This document shows positions 44,172 through 53,419 of a DNA stretch of 64,000 nt, one piece after another. Position 1 is the first letter of the stretch; each line of letters begins with the position of its first letter. This stretch comes from Hungatella_A sp034142505. GTDB taxonomy: Bacteria; Bacillota; Clostridia; Lachnospirales; Lachnospiraceae. The translations under genes were made by a program, and so were the position numbers. A model generated the notes under the pieces. It did no database searches. It saw nothing but the letters and a program-made list of their open reading frames with translations, and had not been told where the DNA came from. The stretch covers positions 103,732-167,731 of the forward strand of contig JAWZDV010000022.1 of assembly GCA_034142505.1 (NCBI GenBank), in the 5' to 3' direction.

Positions 44172-45341
44172 TTGAAGAAGACGTATGAGTTGATTGCACC
44201 GTGCCATTTTGGAATGGAGGCGGTGCTTAAGAGAGAGATTATTGACCTGGGGTATGAGATTTCCCTGGTGGAGGATGGCAGGGTGACCTTTGTCGGAGAT
44301 GATGAGGCGGTCTGCCGGGCAAATATTTTTTTGCGGACGGCGGAGCGGGTGCTTTTAAAAGTGGGCAGTTTCCGGGCGGAGAGCTTTGAGGAGCTGTTTC
44401 AGGGGACGAAGGCCATTGCCTGGGAGGAATATCTTCCGCAGGACGGGAAATTCTGGGTGGCGAAGGCGTCTTCGATCAAGAGCAAGCTGTTCAGTCCGTC
44501 GGATATCCAGTCAATTATGAAGAAGGCCATGGTGGAGCGGATGAAGGGGGCGTACCGGCTGGAGCGTTTCCCGGAGACGGGGAGCAGTTATCCGCTGCGG
44601 GTGTTCCTGTATAAAGATATGGTGACGGTGGGGATTGATACCTCCGGGGAATCCCTTCACAGGAGGGGATACCGGACGCTGACAAGCAAAGCGCCGATTA
44701 CGGAGACGCTGGCGGCGGCATTGATTTTGCTGACACCCTGGAATAAGGACCGGATTTTGGTGGACCCGTTCTGCGGCAGTGGAACATTTCCCATTGAAGC
44801 GGCGATGATGGCGGCCAATATGGCTCCGGGGATGAACCGGTCGTTTCTGTCGGAGGACTGGAAGAACCTGATTCCCCGCAAATGCTGGTATGAGGCCATG
44901 GATGAAGCCAACGAGATGGTGGATGACACCGTGGAGGTGGACATCCAGGGATATGATATTGACGGCGAGATCGTGAAGGCGGCGAGAGCCAATGCGGAGG
45001 CGGCCGGCGTGGGGCACATGATTCATTTTCAGCAGAGGCCTTTAAGCGCGCTGAGCCATCCGAAGAAGTATGGATTTCTAATCACCAATCCGCCTTACGG
45101 GGAGAGGATTGAGGAGAAGGAGAATCTGCCGGCGCTGTACCGGGAGATTGGAGAGAGACTGAAGGCGCTGGATTCCTGGTCGGCTTATATGATTACGGCC
45201 TATGAGGATGCGGAAAAATATATGGGGCGGAAAGCGGATAAGAACCGCAAGATTTACAACGGGATGATGAAGACTTATTTCTATCAGTTCCTGGGACCGA
45301 AGCCGCCCAGAAGAAAAACGGGAGACGAAATTGAAAGGTAG
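44172..45341 (+). CDS. THUMP-domain class I rRNA/tRNA methyltransferase (RlmL/YpsC-like)
   Basis: A 389-residue RNA methyltransferase. The N-terminal THUMP domain (about residues 1-160) binds RNA, and the C-terminal SAM domain carries DPFCGSGTFPIEAA (motif I) and TNPPYGER (motif IV), the signature of guanine-N2 methylation. The best match is the group that modifies 23S rRNA. The start is TTG 44172, eight bases after AAGGAA; the homologous N-terminus KKTYELIAPCHFGMEAVLKREI begins here. It overlaps the downstream protease gene by 11 bases. Confidence 0.92.
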   Translation: MKKTYELIAPCHFGMEAVLKREIIDLGYEISLVEDGRVTFVGDDEAVCRANIFLRTAERVLLKVGSFRAESFEELFQGTKAIAWEEYLPQDGKFWVAKASSIKSKLFSPSDIQSIMKKAMVERMKGAYRLERFPETGSSYPLRVFLYKDMVTVGIDTSGESLHRRGYRTLTSKAPITETLAAALILLTPWNKDRILVDPFCGSGTFPIEAAMMAANMAPGMNRSFLSEDWKNLIPRKCWYEAMDEANEMVDDTVEVDIQGYDIDGEIVKAARANAEAAGVGHMIHFQQRPLSALSHPKKYGFLITNPPYGERIEEKENLPALYREIGERLKALDSWSAYMITAYEDAEKYMGRKADKNRKIYNGMMKTYFYQFLGPKPPRRKTGDEIER

Positions 45342-46686
45342 AGGTGTGTACGCGGGACTGTTCTTGGCGTTGTTAGTTCTGGTGTCCGGTGTCAGCACCT
45401 GGAGGATGGAAAAGACGGGGGATGCGGCTGTGGCGGCCGTGGACGGGGAGCGGGTGTTCGATCCAATTTATGCATTGGAGAGAGAACGGATATCACCGAT
45501 CCTGCCGTCCGCGTATGATTACCGGAAAGAGGGACGGGCTCCGAGGGTGAAGAACCAGGGGAATTTTGGAACCTGCTGGGCATTTGCTTCGCTGACGGCA
45601 CTGGAGAGCGCGTTGATGCCGGAGGAGAAACTGGATTTTGCGGAGGACCATATGTCTTTGCAGAATGGGTTTAATTTGAATCAGGATGATGGCGGGGAGT
45701 ATACCATGTCCATGGCTTATCTGCTGGGATGGCAGGGGCCGGTGTTTGAGCGGGATGACCCTTACGGGGACGGAGTGTCGCCCCAGGGGCTGAAGCCGGT
45801 AAAGCATGTGCAGGAGATTCAGATTTTGCCCAAGAAGGATTATCAGAAGATTAAGGCGGCGGTGTATTTTAAGGGCGGAGTGCAGAGTTCGCTGTATACC
45901 TCCATTAAGAATTATAAGAGCCGGTCGGTGTATTACAATGAGAATACGTTTTCCTATTGTTATATTGGGGAGGAAAAGCCGAACCACGACGCGGTGATTG
46001 TGGGGTGGGATGACAACTATCCGAAGGAGAATTTCAATATGGAGCTTCCCGGGGACGGGGCGTTTTTGTGCGCGTCCAGCTGGGGGACGGAGTTTGGGGA
46101 CGGCGGGTATTTTTATGTGTCTTACTATGACTCGAATATTGGAATGCACAATATTTTATATACGGGTGTGGACCCGGTGGACAATTATGACCGGATTTAT
46201 CAGACGGACTTGTGCGGCTGGGTCGGACAGCTGGGGTACGGGAAAGAGAGCGCTTATGGCGTGAATGTGTACCAGGCCGGTGAGAAGGAGAATCTGGAGG
46301 CTGTGGGGTTCTATGCCACGGATGTGAATACGGAGTATGAGGTGTATATGGTGCGGCAGGTGCCCGAGGAGAATCCTGGATTTGAGGAACGGCAGCTGGT
46401 GGCCGGGGGAAAGTTTGAGAATGCAGGATTTTATACGGTGAAGCTGGAGACGCCGGTGGAACTGGAGGCCGGGGAACGGTTTGGGGTGATGATGAAGATT
46501 ACCACGCCGGGGTCGGTGCATCCGGTGGCGATTGAGTACCAGGCGGACAATACGCTGAGCCTGGTGGATATCAGCGACGGCGAAGGGTATATCAGCTTCC
46601 GGGGAGCCAGCTGGGAGTCCATGGAAGAAAAATATGGGTGTAATTTGTGCCTGAAGGCGTATACGTCGGTCAGGGACGGTGCATGA
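45331..46686 (+). CDS. Papain-like (C1A) cysteine protease with lectin-like domain
   Basis: A 451-residue secreted or membrane-anchored protein with an N-terminal hydrophobic segment (about 6-22). The peptidase C1 domain has NQGNFGTCWAFAS with catalytic Cys near residue 83, PNHDAVIVGWDD with the His, and SSWGTEFGDGGYFYVS with the following Asn-region elements. From about residue 285 a beta-rich domain resembles the lectin-like domain of bacterial C1 peptidases. The start is TTG 45331, six bases after GGGAG and overlapping the methyltransferase gene. It probably digests extracellular or surface proteins. Confidence 0.9.
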   Translation: MKGRGVYAGLFLALLVLVSGVSTWRMEKTGDAAVAAVDGERVFDPIYALERERISPILPSAYDYRKEGRAPRVKNQGNFGTCWAFASLTALESALMPEEKLDFAEDHMSLQNGFNLNQDDGGEYTMSMAYLLGWQGPVFERDDPYGDGVSPQGLKPVKHVQEIQILPKKDYQKIKAAVYFKGGVQSSLYTSIKNYKSRSVYYNENTFSYCYIGEEKPNHDAVIVGWDDNYPKENFNMELPGDGAFLCASSWGTEFGDGGYFYVSYYDSNIGMHNILYTGVDPVDNYDRIYQTDLCGWVGQLGYGKESAYGVNVYQAGEKENLEAVGFYATDVNTEYEVYMVRQVPEENPGFEERQLVAGGKFENAGFYTVKLETPVELEAGERFGVMMKITTPGSVHPVAIEYQADNTLSLVDISDGEGYISFRGASWESMEEKYGCNLCLKAYTSVRDGA

Positions 46687-46773
46687 TAGTATAGGAAGGA
46701 AAATTGCCTGGGAGAGGAAGCGGGGGAGCGTTGGGCCGGCTTTTGGGAACGGGTGAAATGAGAGGTTTTGGGA

Positions 46774-47385
46774 ATGGGACATAAGATAATTTTTGCGACC
46801 GGGAATGAAGGAAAGATGAGGGAGATTCGGCTGATTCTGGCGGATTTGGGACTGCCGGTTCTCTCGATGAAGGAAGCCGGGGCGGATTTGGATATTGTGG
46901 AAGATGGAAGTACATTTGGGGAAAATGCAGAGATTAAGGCGCGGGCAGTCTGGGAGAAGACCGGTGGGATTGTGCTGGCGGATGACTCGGGGCTGGTGAT
47001 TGACGCGCTGGACGGGGAGCCGGGGATTTATTCGGCGAGATATCTGGGGGAGGAGACTTCCTATGAGTATAAGAATGGGGTGATTCTCGAGCGGATGGAA
47101 GGTGTGCCGGAGGACAAGCGTACGGCCAGGTTTGTGAGCGCCATTGCGGCGGTGCTGCCGGATGGGAGAGTGCTGCATTCGGAAGGGGTCGTGGAAGGAA
47201 GGATTGCCTGGGAAGCGGCGGGGAAGGAAGGATTTGGGTATGATCCGATTTTTTATCTGCCGGAGTTTGGGATGACGTCGGCGGAGATTCCGATTGAGTT
47301 GAAGAATGAGATCAGCCATAGGGGGAAGGCTCTGGTGGCGATGAAAGATATGATTAGGAAGGTATTTGAGGAGGAGCATCGATGA
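46774..47385 (+). CDS. rdgB: dITP/XTP pyrophosphatase (RdgB/HAM1)
   Basis: A 203-residue housekeeping enzyme that hydrolyses dITP, ITP and XTP to monophosphates and prevents their incorporation into DNA. It has the N-terminal ATGNEGKMREI, the metal-binding DDSGLVIDAL and the GFGYDPIF motifs. ATG 46774 lies eight bases after GAGAGG; the TTG at 46768 is less likely. Its stop overlaps the next start by four bases (ATGA). Confidence 0.94.
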   Translation: MGHKIIFATGNEGKMREIRLILADLGLPVLSMKEAGADLDIVEDGSTFGENAEIKARAVWEKTGGIVLADDSGLVIDALDGEPGIYSARYLGEETSYEYKNGVILERMEGVPEDKRTARFVSAIAAVLPDGRVLHSEGVVEGRIAWEAAGKEGFGYDPIFYLPEFGMTSAEIPIELKNEISHRGKALVAMKDMIRKVFEEEHR

Positions 47386-47867
47386 AGATTCTGGTTGTGA
47401 GCGATACGCATCGCAAGGATGATGGGTTGAAGATGGTGATTGAGAACGAGAAACCGCTGGATATGCTGATTCATCTGGGGGACGCGGAAGGCAGTGAGAG
47501 GTACATAGCAGAATGGGTGAATCCTGAGTGCCGGCTGGAAATGGTGCTGGGGAATAATGACTTTTTTTCTATGTTGGATAAAGAGAGGGAGATAAAGATT
47601 GGGGATTGTAAGGCGCTTTTGACACATGGACATTATTATGGGGTGTCTATGGGGGCGGAAGGGCTGGCGGAAGAGGCCAGGAACAGGGGGTGCGGGATGG
47701 CGCTGTATGGACATACGCACCGGCCCTATTGTGCGAAGGTTGGCGGGGTTTTGGTGATTAATCCGGGGAGTTTGTCTTATCCACGGCAGGAGGGGAAGAA
47801 AGGGTCTTATGGGATTATGACGGTGAGTGAGGATGGGGGAGTGGAGTATTGTCAGAAGTTTTTGTGA
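47382..47867 (+). CDS. YfcE/MJ0936-type metallophosphoesterase
   Basis: A 161-residue phosphodiesterase coupled to rdgB by an ATGA overlap. Metal motifs are DTHRKDDG, HLGDAEG, GNNDFFS, THGHYYGVS and GHTHRPY. The rdgB-yfcE pairing is common in Firmicutes; the substrate is unknown. The operon ends before the tRNA promoter at 47905. Confidence 0.92.
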   Translation: MKILVVSDTHRKDDGLKMVIENEKPLDMLIHLGDAEGSERYIAEWVNPECRLEMVLGNNDFFSMLDKEREIKIGDCKALLTHGHYYGVSMGAEGLAEEARNRGCGMALYGHTHRPYCAKVGGVLVINPGSLSYPRQEGKKGSYGIMTVSEDGGVEYCQKFL

Positions 47868-47904
47868 AACTCGGACAATTTAAAAAATAGTGATGAGAAA
47901 GTGG

Positions 47905-47933
47905 TTGACAAGTGGGGGGGATTCGTATATAAT
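47905..47933 (+). promoter_or_regulatory. Consensus promoter of the tRNA cluster
   Basis: Perfect TTGACA (47905-47910) and TATAAT (47928-47933) with a 17-base spacer. About 95 bases of leader precede the first tRNA gene. Confidence 0.85.
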
Positions 47934-48029
47934 AACTCTTGCGTTGTCGAAAGGGCGTGAGGAGAATCGACGGGGGACGGAGTAGGGATGTGAATTCTGA
48001 AAGGTTGGCTGGGAGATTTTTCTGGAACG

Positions 48030-48104
48030 CGGGGTGTGGCTCAGCTTGGCTAGAGCGCCTGGTTTGGGACCAGGAGGTCGCAGGTTCGAATCCTGTCACC
48101 CCGA
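48030..48104 (+). tRNA. tRNA-Pro (anticodon TGG)
   Basis: Acceptor stem CGGGGTG/CACCCCG, anticodon loop TTTGGGA with TGG, T-loop GGTTCGAATCC and discriminator A. It is the first gene of the cluster; CCA is not encoded. Confidence 0.95.
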
Positions 48105-48200
48105 TTTGACCGATTTGAGATGGTAAGACTTTGGGAGTGGTGAGAGTCAGGGGAACTGGAAGCCGGGAGGTGGAAGGGGGGGACTGGAGGGAGCGGGCCC

Positions 48201-48321
48201 GAGGTATTGTGGAACTTCGTTCCACAATCGCCGTTTGCAACGGCGATTCAGCCAGCCAGTCAAAAAAGCACTTATGTAAGCGAGCTTACAACGTGATTTT
48301 TTGCCAGTCTGTCTGTACCTC
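48201..48321. repeat. Structured intergenic repeat element, copy 3 (inverted)
   Basis: The closing stem is GAGGTA (48201-48206) with TACCTC (48316-48321). Inside, in order, are ATTGTGGAAC/GTTCCACAAT, CGCCGTT/AACGGCG and a long stem CAAAAAAGCAC/GTGATTTTTTG capped by TGTAAGCGAGCTTACA. This is the layout of copies 1 and 2 read from the other strand, although most stem sequences differ. It lies between tRNA-Pro and tRNA-Gly. Confidence 0.7.
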
Positions 48322-48334
48322 TCATTGGGTATTC

Positions 48335-48405
48335 GCGGGTGTAGTTCAATGGTAGAACACTAGCCTTCCAAGCTAGATACGTGGGTTCGATTCCCATCAC
48401 CCGCT
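48335..48405 (+). tRNA. tRNA-Gly (anticodon TCC)
   Basis: Acceptor GCGGGTG/CACCCGC, anticodon loop CTTCCAA with TCC, T-loop GGTTCGATTCC, discriminator T. Confidence 0.95.
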
Positions 48406-48408
48406 TAC

Positions 48409-48482
<74 letters not shown>

Positions 48483-48532
48483 TTTCATACTTTAACTGAA
48501 TATCTTTTATGGTATGACCTATGGTGGGTATA

Positions 48533-48597
48533 GCGCAGTTGGTTAGCGCGCCAGATTGTGGCTCTGGAGGCCAAGGGTTCGAATCCCTTTATCCACC
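48533..48597 (+). tRNA. tRNA-His (anticodon GTG)
   Basis: Acceptor GTGGGTA/TATCCAC with an extra 5' G opposite the discriminator C, as required for histidine tRNA. The anticodon loop is TTGTGGC with GTG. Confidence 0.95.
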
Positions 48598-48640
48598 TTA
48601 ATTCCTTCGGGAATTATTTTTTTATCTAAATCGGCAATGT

Positions 48641-48712
48641 TGGGCTATCGCCAAGCGGTAAGGCACAGGACTTTGACTCCTGCACTCGTTGGTTCGAATC
48701 CAACTAGCCCAG
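48641..48712 (+). tRNA. tRNA-Gln (anticodon TTG)
   Basis: Acceptor TGGGCTA/TAGCCCA, anticodon loop CTTTGAC with TTG, T-loop GGTTCGAATCC, discriminator G. Confidence 0.95.
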
Positions 48713-48776
48713 TTTTTATCTTGTATCATGAACGTGCCAATTACCCCGGTAAAATCAAGGGAAAGCAGGCATGAAT

Positions 48777-48849
48777 GGGCGTGTAGCTCAGTCGGTAGAG
48801 CACTTGACTTTTAATCAAGTTGTCCGGGGTTCGAATCCCCGCACGCTCA
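48777..48849 (+). tRNA. tRNA-Lys (anticodon TTT)
   Basis: Acceptor GGGCGTG/CACGCTC with one G-T pair, anticodon loop CTTTTAA with TTT, T-loop GGTTCGAATCC, discriminator A. Confidence 0.95.
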
Positions 48850-48868
48850 TGTTTTTTTGTGTTGATAA

Positions 48869-48949
48869 GCGGATGTGGCGGAATTGGCAGACGCGCCAGA
48901 TTTAGGTTCTGGTGTCCACGACGTGCAGGTTCAAGTCCTGTTATCCGCA
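48869..48949 (+). tRNA. tRNA-Leu (anticodon TAG)
   Basis: Acceptor GCGGATG/TATCCGC, anticodon loop TTTAGGT with TAG, a long variable arm (class II) and T-loop GGTTCAAGTCC. It is the last gene of the cluster. Confidence 0.95.
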
Positions 48950-48960
48950 TGATAAGTAGG

Positions 48961-49008
48961 AAAGGTATCAATCCTGATCGTATTGTTTTAGGATGGATAC
49001 CTTTTTTG
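48961..49008 (+). terminator. Terminator of the tRNA cluster
   Basis: AAAGGTATC and ATCCT pair with AGGAT and GATACCTTT; TTTTTT follows. Confidence 0.8.
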
Positions 49009-49041
49009 TGTTGAGAGGCTGGAAAACGGGTCAGAAATAAA

Positions 49042-49070
49042 TTGTGATTTGAAACACGGAATGATATAAT
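49042..49070 (+). promoter_or_regulatory. Promoter of the diguanylate cyclase pair
   Basis: TTGTGA (49042-49047) and TATAAT (49065-49070) with a 17-base spacer. Confidence 0.65.
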
Positions 49071-49114
49071 GGCGATAGACATGATATTTTGGGAATCATG
49101 GAGGGGGCGGTGAC

Positions 49115-50284
49115 ATGAGCAGGGCGCTGATTCATGCGAATATTTATTTACTTCCGGTTATGGTACTTTTCATCATCTGTCATGATGTGAAAAAGTCATT
49201 GCCCCGGAATTTGAATACCCATTTTATTATCATATTAGTGTGGCAGCTCATTGGCCTGATGGTGCTTGAATCCTGTACCTGGATTCCGGAGGAGGCCCTG
49301 TGGGAGGGAGCCGTTCTTTTTAACTGGGTCAGCAATATTCTTTATCTGATGCTGGATGCTGTTTTCGCGTTCTCCTGGTTTATCTACATATACAGCCGGA
49401 TTCCGGGAAAAGAGAAGATTGTGGAGGACAGAAAAAAACTGATGCTGTTGTTTGTGCCGGTGAACATTCAATGGATCATGATGCTTCTGACCCCATGGAC
49501 CCACTGGATCTTTTTTATCAATGAGGAAAATGGCTATGTGCGGGGAGCGTTCTACGGAGTTCCCTATGTCTTTACCGGCTGTTACATGCTTACCGCCATT
49601 GTGTTTGCGCTGGTCAGCCGGAAACGGGTGGCGCGGGCCAGTGAAAAGCGGGAGTGCCTTCTGCTTGCGGTCTATGCGATGATTCCCATCGCCGGTCTGC
49701 TGCTTCAGCTGATTGATTACAAATTCTGGTCCGCCTGGCCTTTTACGGCGCTGGCGATTTTGACCATTTATGTCAGCATACAGAATGGCCAGATTACCAC
49801 AGACGGCCTGACCGGCTTGAACAACCGCCGTCAGCTGGATAAATACTTGCTGTCCCGGTGCGACTCCGATGACGGAAGATTGTGGTGTCTGATTATCCTG
49901 GATGTAGATGACTTTAAGGGCATCAATGATGCTTGTGGACATATTGCCGGGGACCGGGTGCTCTGCCGCGTGGCGGAGGTATTAAGGGCGGCATACGGTG
50001 ATACGGATGCTTTTCTGGCCCGGTTTGGCGGGGATGAGTTTGCAGTGGTGTTAAGCTGCGAGTCTTCCGGCGGCGCCAGAAACATGGTTCAGAGATTCTA
50101 TGATGAACTGGAGGCGGCCAACCGCGCCTCTAAAGACCCCTGTAAGCTGGCGCTCAGCGCCGGGTATGCATGTTATGACAGAATTCATGTGAATGACAGG
50201 CACAGCCTGATGCTGGCGGCAGATGAAGCCATGTACCGGGAAAAACAACGGAAAAAGAATAGAGAAACGATGCCAGCCCAATAA
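49115..50284 (+). CDS. Membrane GGDEF diguanylate cyclase, copy A
   Basis: A 389-residue protein with about six to seven transmembrane segments in residues 5-220 and a C-terminal GGDEF domain (about 228-385). The active-site motif is intact (FGGDEF), with DVDDFKGIND preceding it, so it should make cyclic di-GMP. No RxxD inhibitory site lies before the motif. The N-terminal membrane region is a possible sensor of unknown signal. The next gene is a paralogue only 18 bases away. Confidence 0.9.
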   Translation: MSRALIHANIYLLPVMVLFIICHDVKKSLPRNLNTHFIIILVWQLIGLMVLESCTWIPEEALWEGAVLFNWVSNILYLMLDAVFAFSWFIYIYSRIPGKEKIVEDRKKLMLLFVPVNIQWIMMLLTPWTHWIFFINEENGYVRGAFYGVPYVFTGCYMLTAIVFALVSRKRVARASEKRECLLLAVYAMIPIAGLLLQLIDYKFWSAWPFTALAILTIYVSIQNGQITTDGLTGLNNRRQLDKYLLSRCDSDDGRLWCLIILDVDDFKGINDACGHIAGDRVLCRVAEVLRAAYGDTDAFLARFGGDEFAVVLSCESSGGARNMVQRFYDELEAANRASKDPCKLALSAGYACYDRIHVNDRHSLMLAADEAMYREKQRKKNRETMPAQ

Positions 50285-50302
50285 GAAAAAAGGAGGAGAA
50301 GG

Positions 50303-51445
50303 ATGGGGCGCTTTGGTTACATTCAAATCAACATGTTTGCTGCACTGATGCTGTTGATTTTACATATGAATTCCAAGTCCAAATTTCCTTACTCCAGAAA
50401 TAGTAAACGGTTCCGAAAGATTATGATACTGATCACCGTCATCCTGGTCATGGATACCGTGATCCGGGTATTGGACGGACAGGGCGGTTTTGTCATTCAT
50501 GCGGTACTGTGGATCAATACGTTTGTGTACTATTGGTTGATCGATCTGCTGGCCTTTGCCTGGTTTTTGTACACCTATGCCAGCATTTATGAAGACAAGG
50601 ATTTAATCGAGGATAAGAGGCTGATTTTACTGGCCTTATTGCCTCTTTTGATAGTTCTGCTGCTCATGACGGGATGGCCTGGTCTGGTTTTTACGGTGGA
50701 TGGGCAGAACCACTATTTAAAAGGAAGGCTGTTCCTGCTTCAGTACGCCGTCTGGGTTTCTTACATGATCGTGGCGGCCGGGCTGGCATTTTTCCTGCAT
50801 GGGAAAGCAAAATTGAGGGAAAAACGGGAAGAGCTTGTTTATCTGGCATATTTTCCGGTTCTGCCTCTGATAGGCGGCATCGTTCAGCTGGCAGCCGACG
50901 GTATGGCTACGGTGTGGCCGTTTACCGTGGCCTCCATCATCATGGTGTATGTGAAGATGCAGCGGACCCAGATTTCACTGGACCCCATGACCGGTTTAAA
51001 CAACCGAAGCCGTTTCAACCAGTACATCCAGTCCAAGATGGACAATGACAAGAACAAAAATCCATGGTATTTACTGCTGATTGATGTGGATGAATTCAAG
51101 CGGATCAACGATTCCTACGGCCACCTGGCCGGGGACGCGGCGCTTAAGAAGATGGCCGCCATTTTAAAGAGAACCTTTGGGAAAATGAATTCGTTTCTGG
51201 CCAGATACGGCGGGGATGAGTTTGTGGTGGTGCTGGACTGCAGAAGAGAGCGTGACATCCAGTACGCTTTGTGGCTGCTGGATGTGGTGATGGACAATGA
51301 GAACCGTCATGAGAATACTCCCTACCAGTTAAGCTGCAGCACCGGCTATGTAAAATTTGACAGGGAGACCATGAAGACAAAGGAAGAACTGATCGCCGCG
51401 GCGGACCGGAGGATGTATCTTCAAAAGAAAAGCCGGAAAGAGTAG
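50303..51445 (+). CDS. Membrane GGDEF diguanylate cyclase, copy B
   Basis: A 380-residue paralogue of the preceding gene with the same layout: multiple transmembrane segments followed by a GGDEF domain with an intact YGGDEF and DVDEFKRIND. An RxxD inhibitory site is again absent. The ribosome binding site is AGGAGGAGAAGG. The two cyclases probably arose by tandem duplication and may respond to different signals. No EAL or HD-GYP gene is nearby. Confidence 0.9.
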   Translation: MGRFGYIQINMFAALMLLILHMNSKSKFPYSRNSKRFRKIMILITVILVMDTVIRVLDGQGGFVIHAVLWINTFVYYWLIDLLAFAWFLYTYASIYEDKDLIEDKRLILLALLPLLIVLLLMTGWPGLVFTVDGQNHYLKGRLFLLQYAVWVSYMIVAAGLAFFLHGKAKLREKREELVYLAYFPVLPLIGGIVQLAADGMATVWPFTVASIIMVYVKMQRTQISLDPMTGLNNRSRFNQYIQSKMDNDKNKNPWYLLLIDVDEFKRINDSYGHLAGDAALKKMAAILKRTFGKMNSFLARYGGDEFVVVLDCRRERDIQYALWLLDVVMDNENRHENTPYQLSCSTGYVKFDRETMKTKEELIAAADRRMYLQKKSRKE

Positions 51446-51481
51446 CGGACGCACAGGTCCGCCGGCTTTCCGGCTGTTTCG

Positions 51482-52336
51482 TTATTTCTTGTCGGGGCGG
51501 ATGGTCTCCTCATGACGTCTGATGGTTTCTCTGGCGCAGTCCATATCAATAAATAAAAACAGATATAAGATTTCGATCATGGCTGTGGCGGACACTCTTG
51601 AGAAAGCAAATTCTCCGGTGAGCAGTTTCTCCCTGGTGGCGGTGATGAGCAGGTAGCTGGACAGCTTTGCCAACGGAGATTCCCGGTCATTGGTGATTAA
51701 GACCACCGTCGCCTTGCTGTCTCTGGCGGCCCGGACTAACTGGGTCAGCCGTTTGGAGGTGCCGGAGGTGGAGATCACCAGCAGCACGTCCCCCGGAGTC
51801 AGGGTCAGCGCAAATGCCGTCTGTTTCTCCAGAATCTCGCTGCAGACAGTGCGAAGCCCAAGCTGGTTGAACTTGAAAGCGGCGTCCATGGCCACGGGGA
51901 TGGTATTTCCAACGGCGGCCACCTGGATAATGTCGGCGGCTTCCAGGCACCGGATGATAGCGGTTAAGTTGTCCGCGTCGATCATGGAAACGGTGGACGT
52001 CAGTTCCGCTACCTTGTTGGCCAGAATGTTCTGGAGCGACTGGTTGACATTGTCAAGGCTGATGTCGTTGGAGGTGGACAGCGATTGCTGCTGTTCCTCC
52101 ATCACATCCTTGGCCAGCGCCAGCCGGAAGGTCTGATAGTTTTTGTACCCCAGCTTCTTGCAGAACCGGGATACGGTGGCATCGGAGGTCTCGCTGGCTC
52201 TGGCCAGTTCCGCGATGGTCATATCGAGGGCTGCTTTTTTATTGGAAATGATATAATCCGCAATTTTCTTTTCTGCTTCAAAAAATTTGTCGTAGTCTGA
52301 GCAAAGCAGACTGAGCAGGCTTGTGGTCTGATTCAT
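51482..52336 (-). CDS. MurR/RpiR family transcriptional regulator
   Basis: A 284-residue regulator with an N-terminal HTH_6 domain (ELARASETSDATVSRFCKKLGY, about residues 38-60) and a C-terminal SIS domain that binds phosphosugars (IQVAAVGNTIPVAMD, LLVISTSGTSKR). It is divergent from the hydrolase gene at 52484. The intergenic region contains GAAAATTTC near 52408, a small palindrome that could be an operator. Its target is not evident from the neighbours. Confidence 0.9.
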   Translation of the reverse strand: MNQTTSLLSLLCSDYDKFFEAEKKIADYIISNKKAALDMTIAELARASETSDATVSRFCKKLGYKNYQTFRLALAKDVMEEQQQSLSTSNDISLDNVNQSLQNILANKVAELTSTVSMIDADNLTAIIRCLEAADIIQVAAVGNTIPVAMDAAFKFNQLGLRTVCSEILEKQTAFALTLTPGDVLLVISTSGTSKRLTQLVRAARDSKATVVLITNDRESPLAKLSSYLLITATREKLLTGEFAFSRVSATAMIEILYLFLFIDMDCARETIRRHEETIRPDKK

Positions 52337-52483
52337 GGGGCTGCCTCCTGTCTATAAACGTCATTTAATATTATAACTATATCACGGAACAAACTTTCGT
52401 GCAAGAAAATTTCATAAATATTAGAAACGAGGAAAATAACACCACATTGAGGATGGAATGTGGGAATTCGGGAAGGAGATAAT

Positions 52484-53419
52484 ATGGAAGAATTGGTATT
52501 ACAGGCGAAGGACGGGCTGGGGCTATCGGTGGCCGTGGCGGAGGTTGAAAACCCGCGGGCGCTGGTGCAGCTGATTCACGGCGCGGTGGAGCATAAGGAG
52601 CGGTACTATAATTTTATGAAGTATTTAAATGACAATGGATTTGCCGCCATTATTTCCGATAACCGGGGGCATGGAAAATCAGTGAATAAGGAATTTCCGC
52701 TGGGATATATGGATGGCTATGAGCAGATGATTGAGGACCAGATGGAGGTGACCCGTCAGATCAAAGCCCGGTATCCGGGGAAAGAACTGTATTTGTTTGG
52801 ACATTCCTTCGGCTCTCTGCTGGCGAGATGTTATCTGCAGAAACACGACGACGAGATCAGGAAGCTGGTGCTGTCCGGCACGGTGAATTATATTGGGGCT
52901 GTGCCTGTTGGGATGGCAGTCGGGCGTGTCATAACCGGGATTACAGGCAGACACGGGGTCAACAGACTGCTGAACAGCATGGGCATGAATGGGAAGGACG
53001 ACACCTGGGTCAGCGCCAATGAGGAGAACTTAAGGGCATACCGGAAGGACCCGCTGTGCCAGTATCCCTACGCCAACAGCGCTATCATGACGATCTTTGA
53101 ATCGGACCGGAGTCTGCACCAGTATGAGAAGTACCAGTGCAAGAACCCAAACCTGCCGATTCTGAGCGTGACGGGGATAGATGATCCGGTGACCGGTGGC
53201 ACAAAGGGGCTGGAGGATACGGTGAGATCCCTTCGAAGAATCGGCTATCACGACATTACCAGCAAGGTATACCAGGGGATGAAGCATGAAGTATTAAACG
53301 AATGTGACCACATGACGGTCTACCGTGACGTGGCGGATTTTTTGAAAAATAATTCTCACGGGGCCATGCGCCGGGGCATAGCATACAGTAAGCGAAAATT
53401 GAAAGGAAACAATCTATGA
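52484..53419 (+). CDS. Alpha/beta hydrolase (monoacylglycerol lipase-like, S33 type)
   Basis: A 311-residue cytosolic hydrolase. The nucleophile elbow is GHSFGS, preceded by the oxyanion segment LIHGAVEHKERY and followed by the Asp in TGIDDPV and the His in GMKHEVLNE. It is most like lysophospholipase/monoglyceride lipases. ATG 52484 follows AAGGAGAT; the GTG at 52460 is rejected. The stop overlaps the LysM gene start by four bases (ATGA). Confidence 0.9.
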   Translation: MEELVLQAKDGLGLSVAVAEVENPRALVQLIHGAVEHKERYYNFMKYLNDNGFAAIISDNRGHGKSVNKEFPLGYMDGYEQMIEDQMEVTRQIKARYPGKELYLFGHSFGSLLARCYLQKHDDEIRKLVLSGTVNYIGAVPVGMAVGRVITGITGRHGVNRLLNSMGMNGKDDTWVSANEENLRAYRKDPLCQYPYANSAIMTIFESDRSLHQYEKYQCKNPNLPILSVTGIDDPVTGGTKGLEDTVRSLRRIGYHDITSKVYQGMKHEVLNECDHMTVYRDVADFLKNNSHGAMRRGIAYSKRKLKGNNL

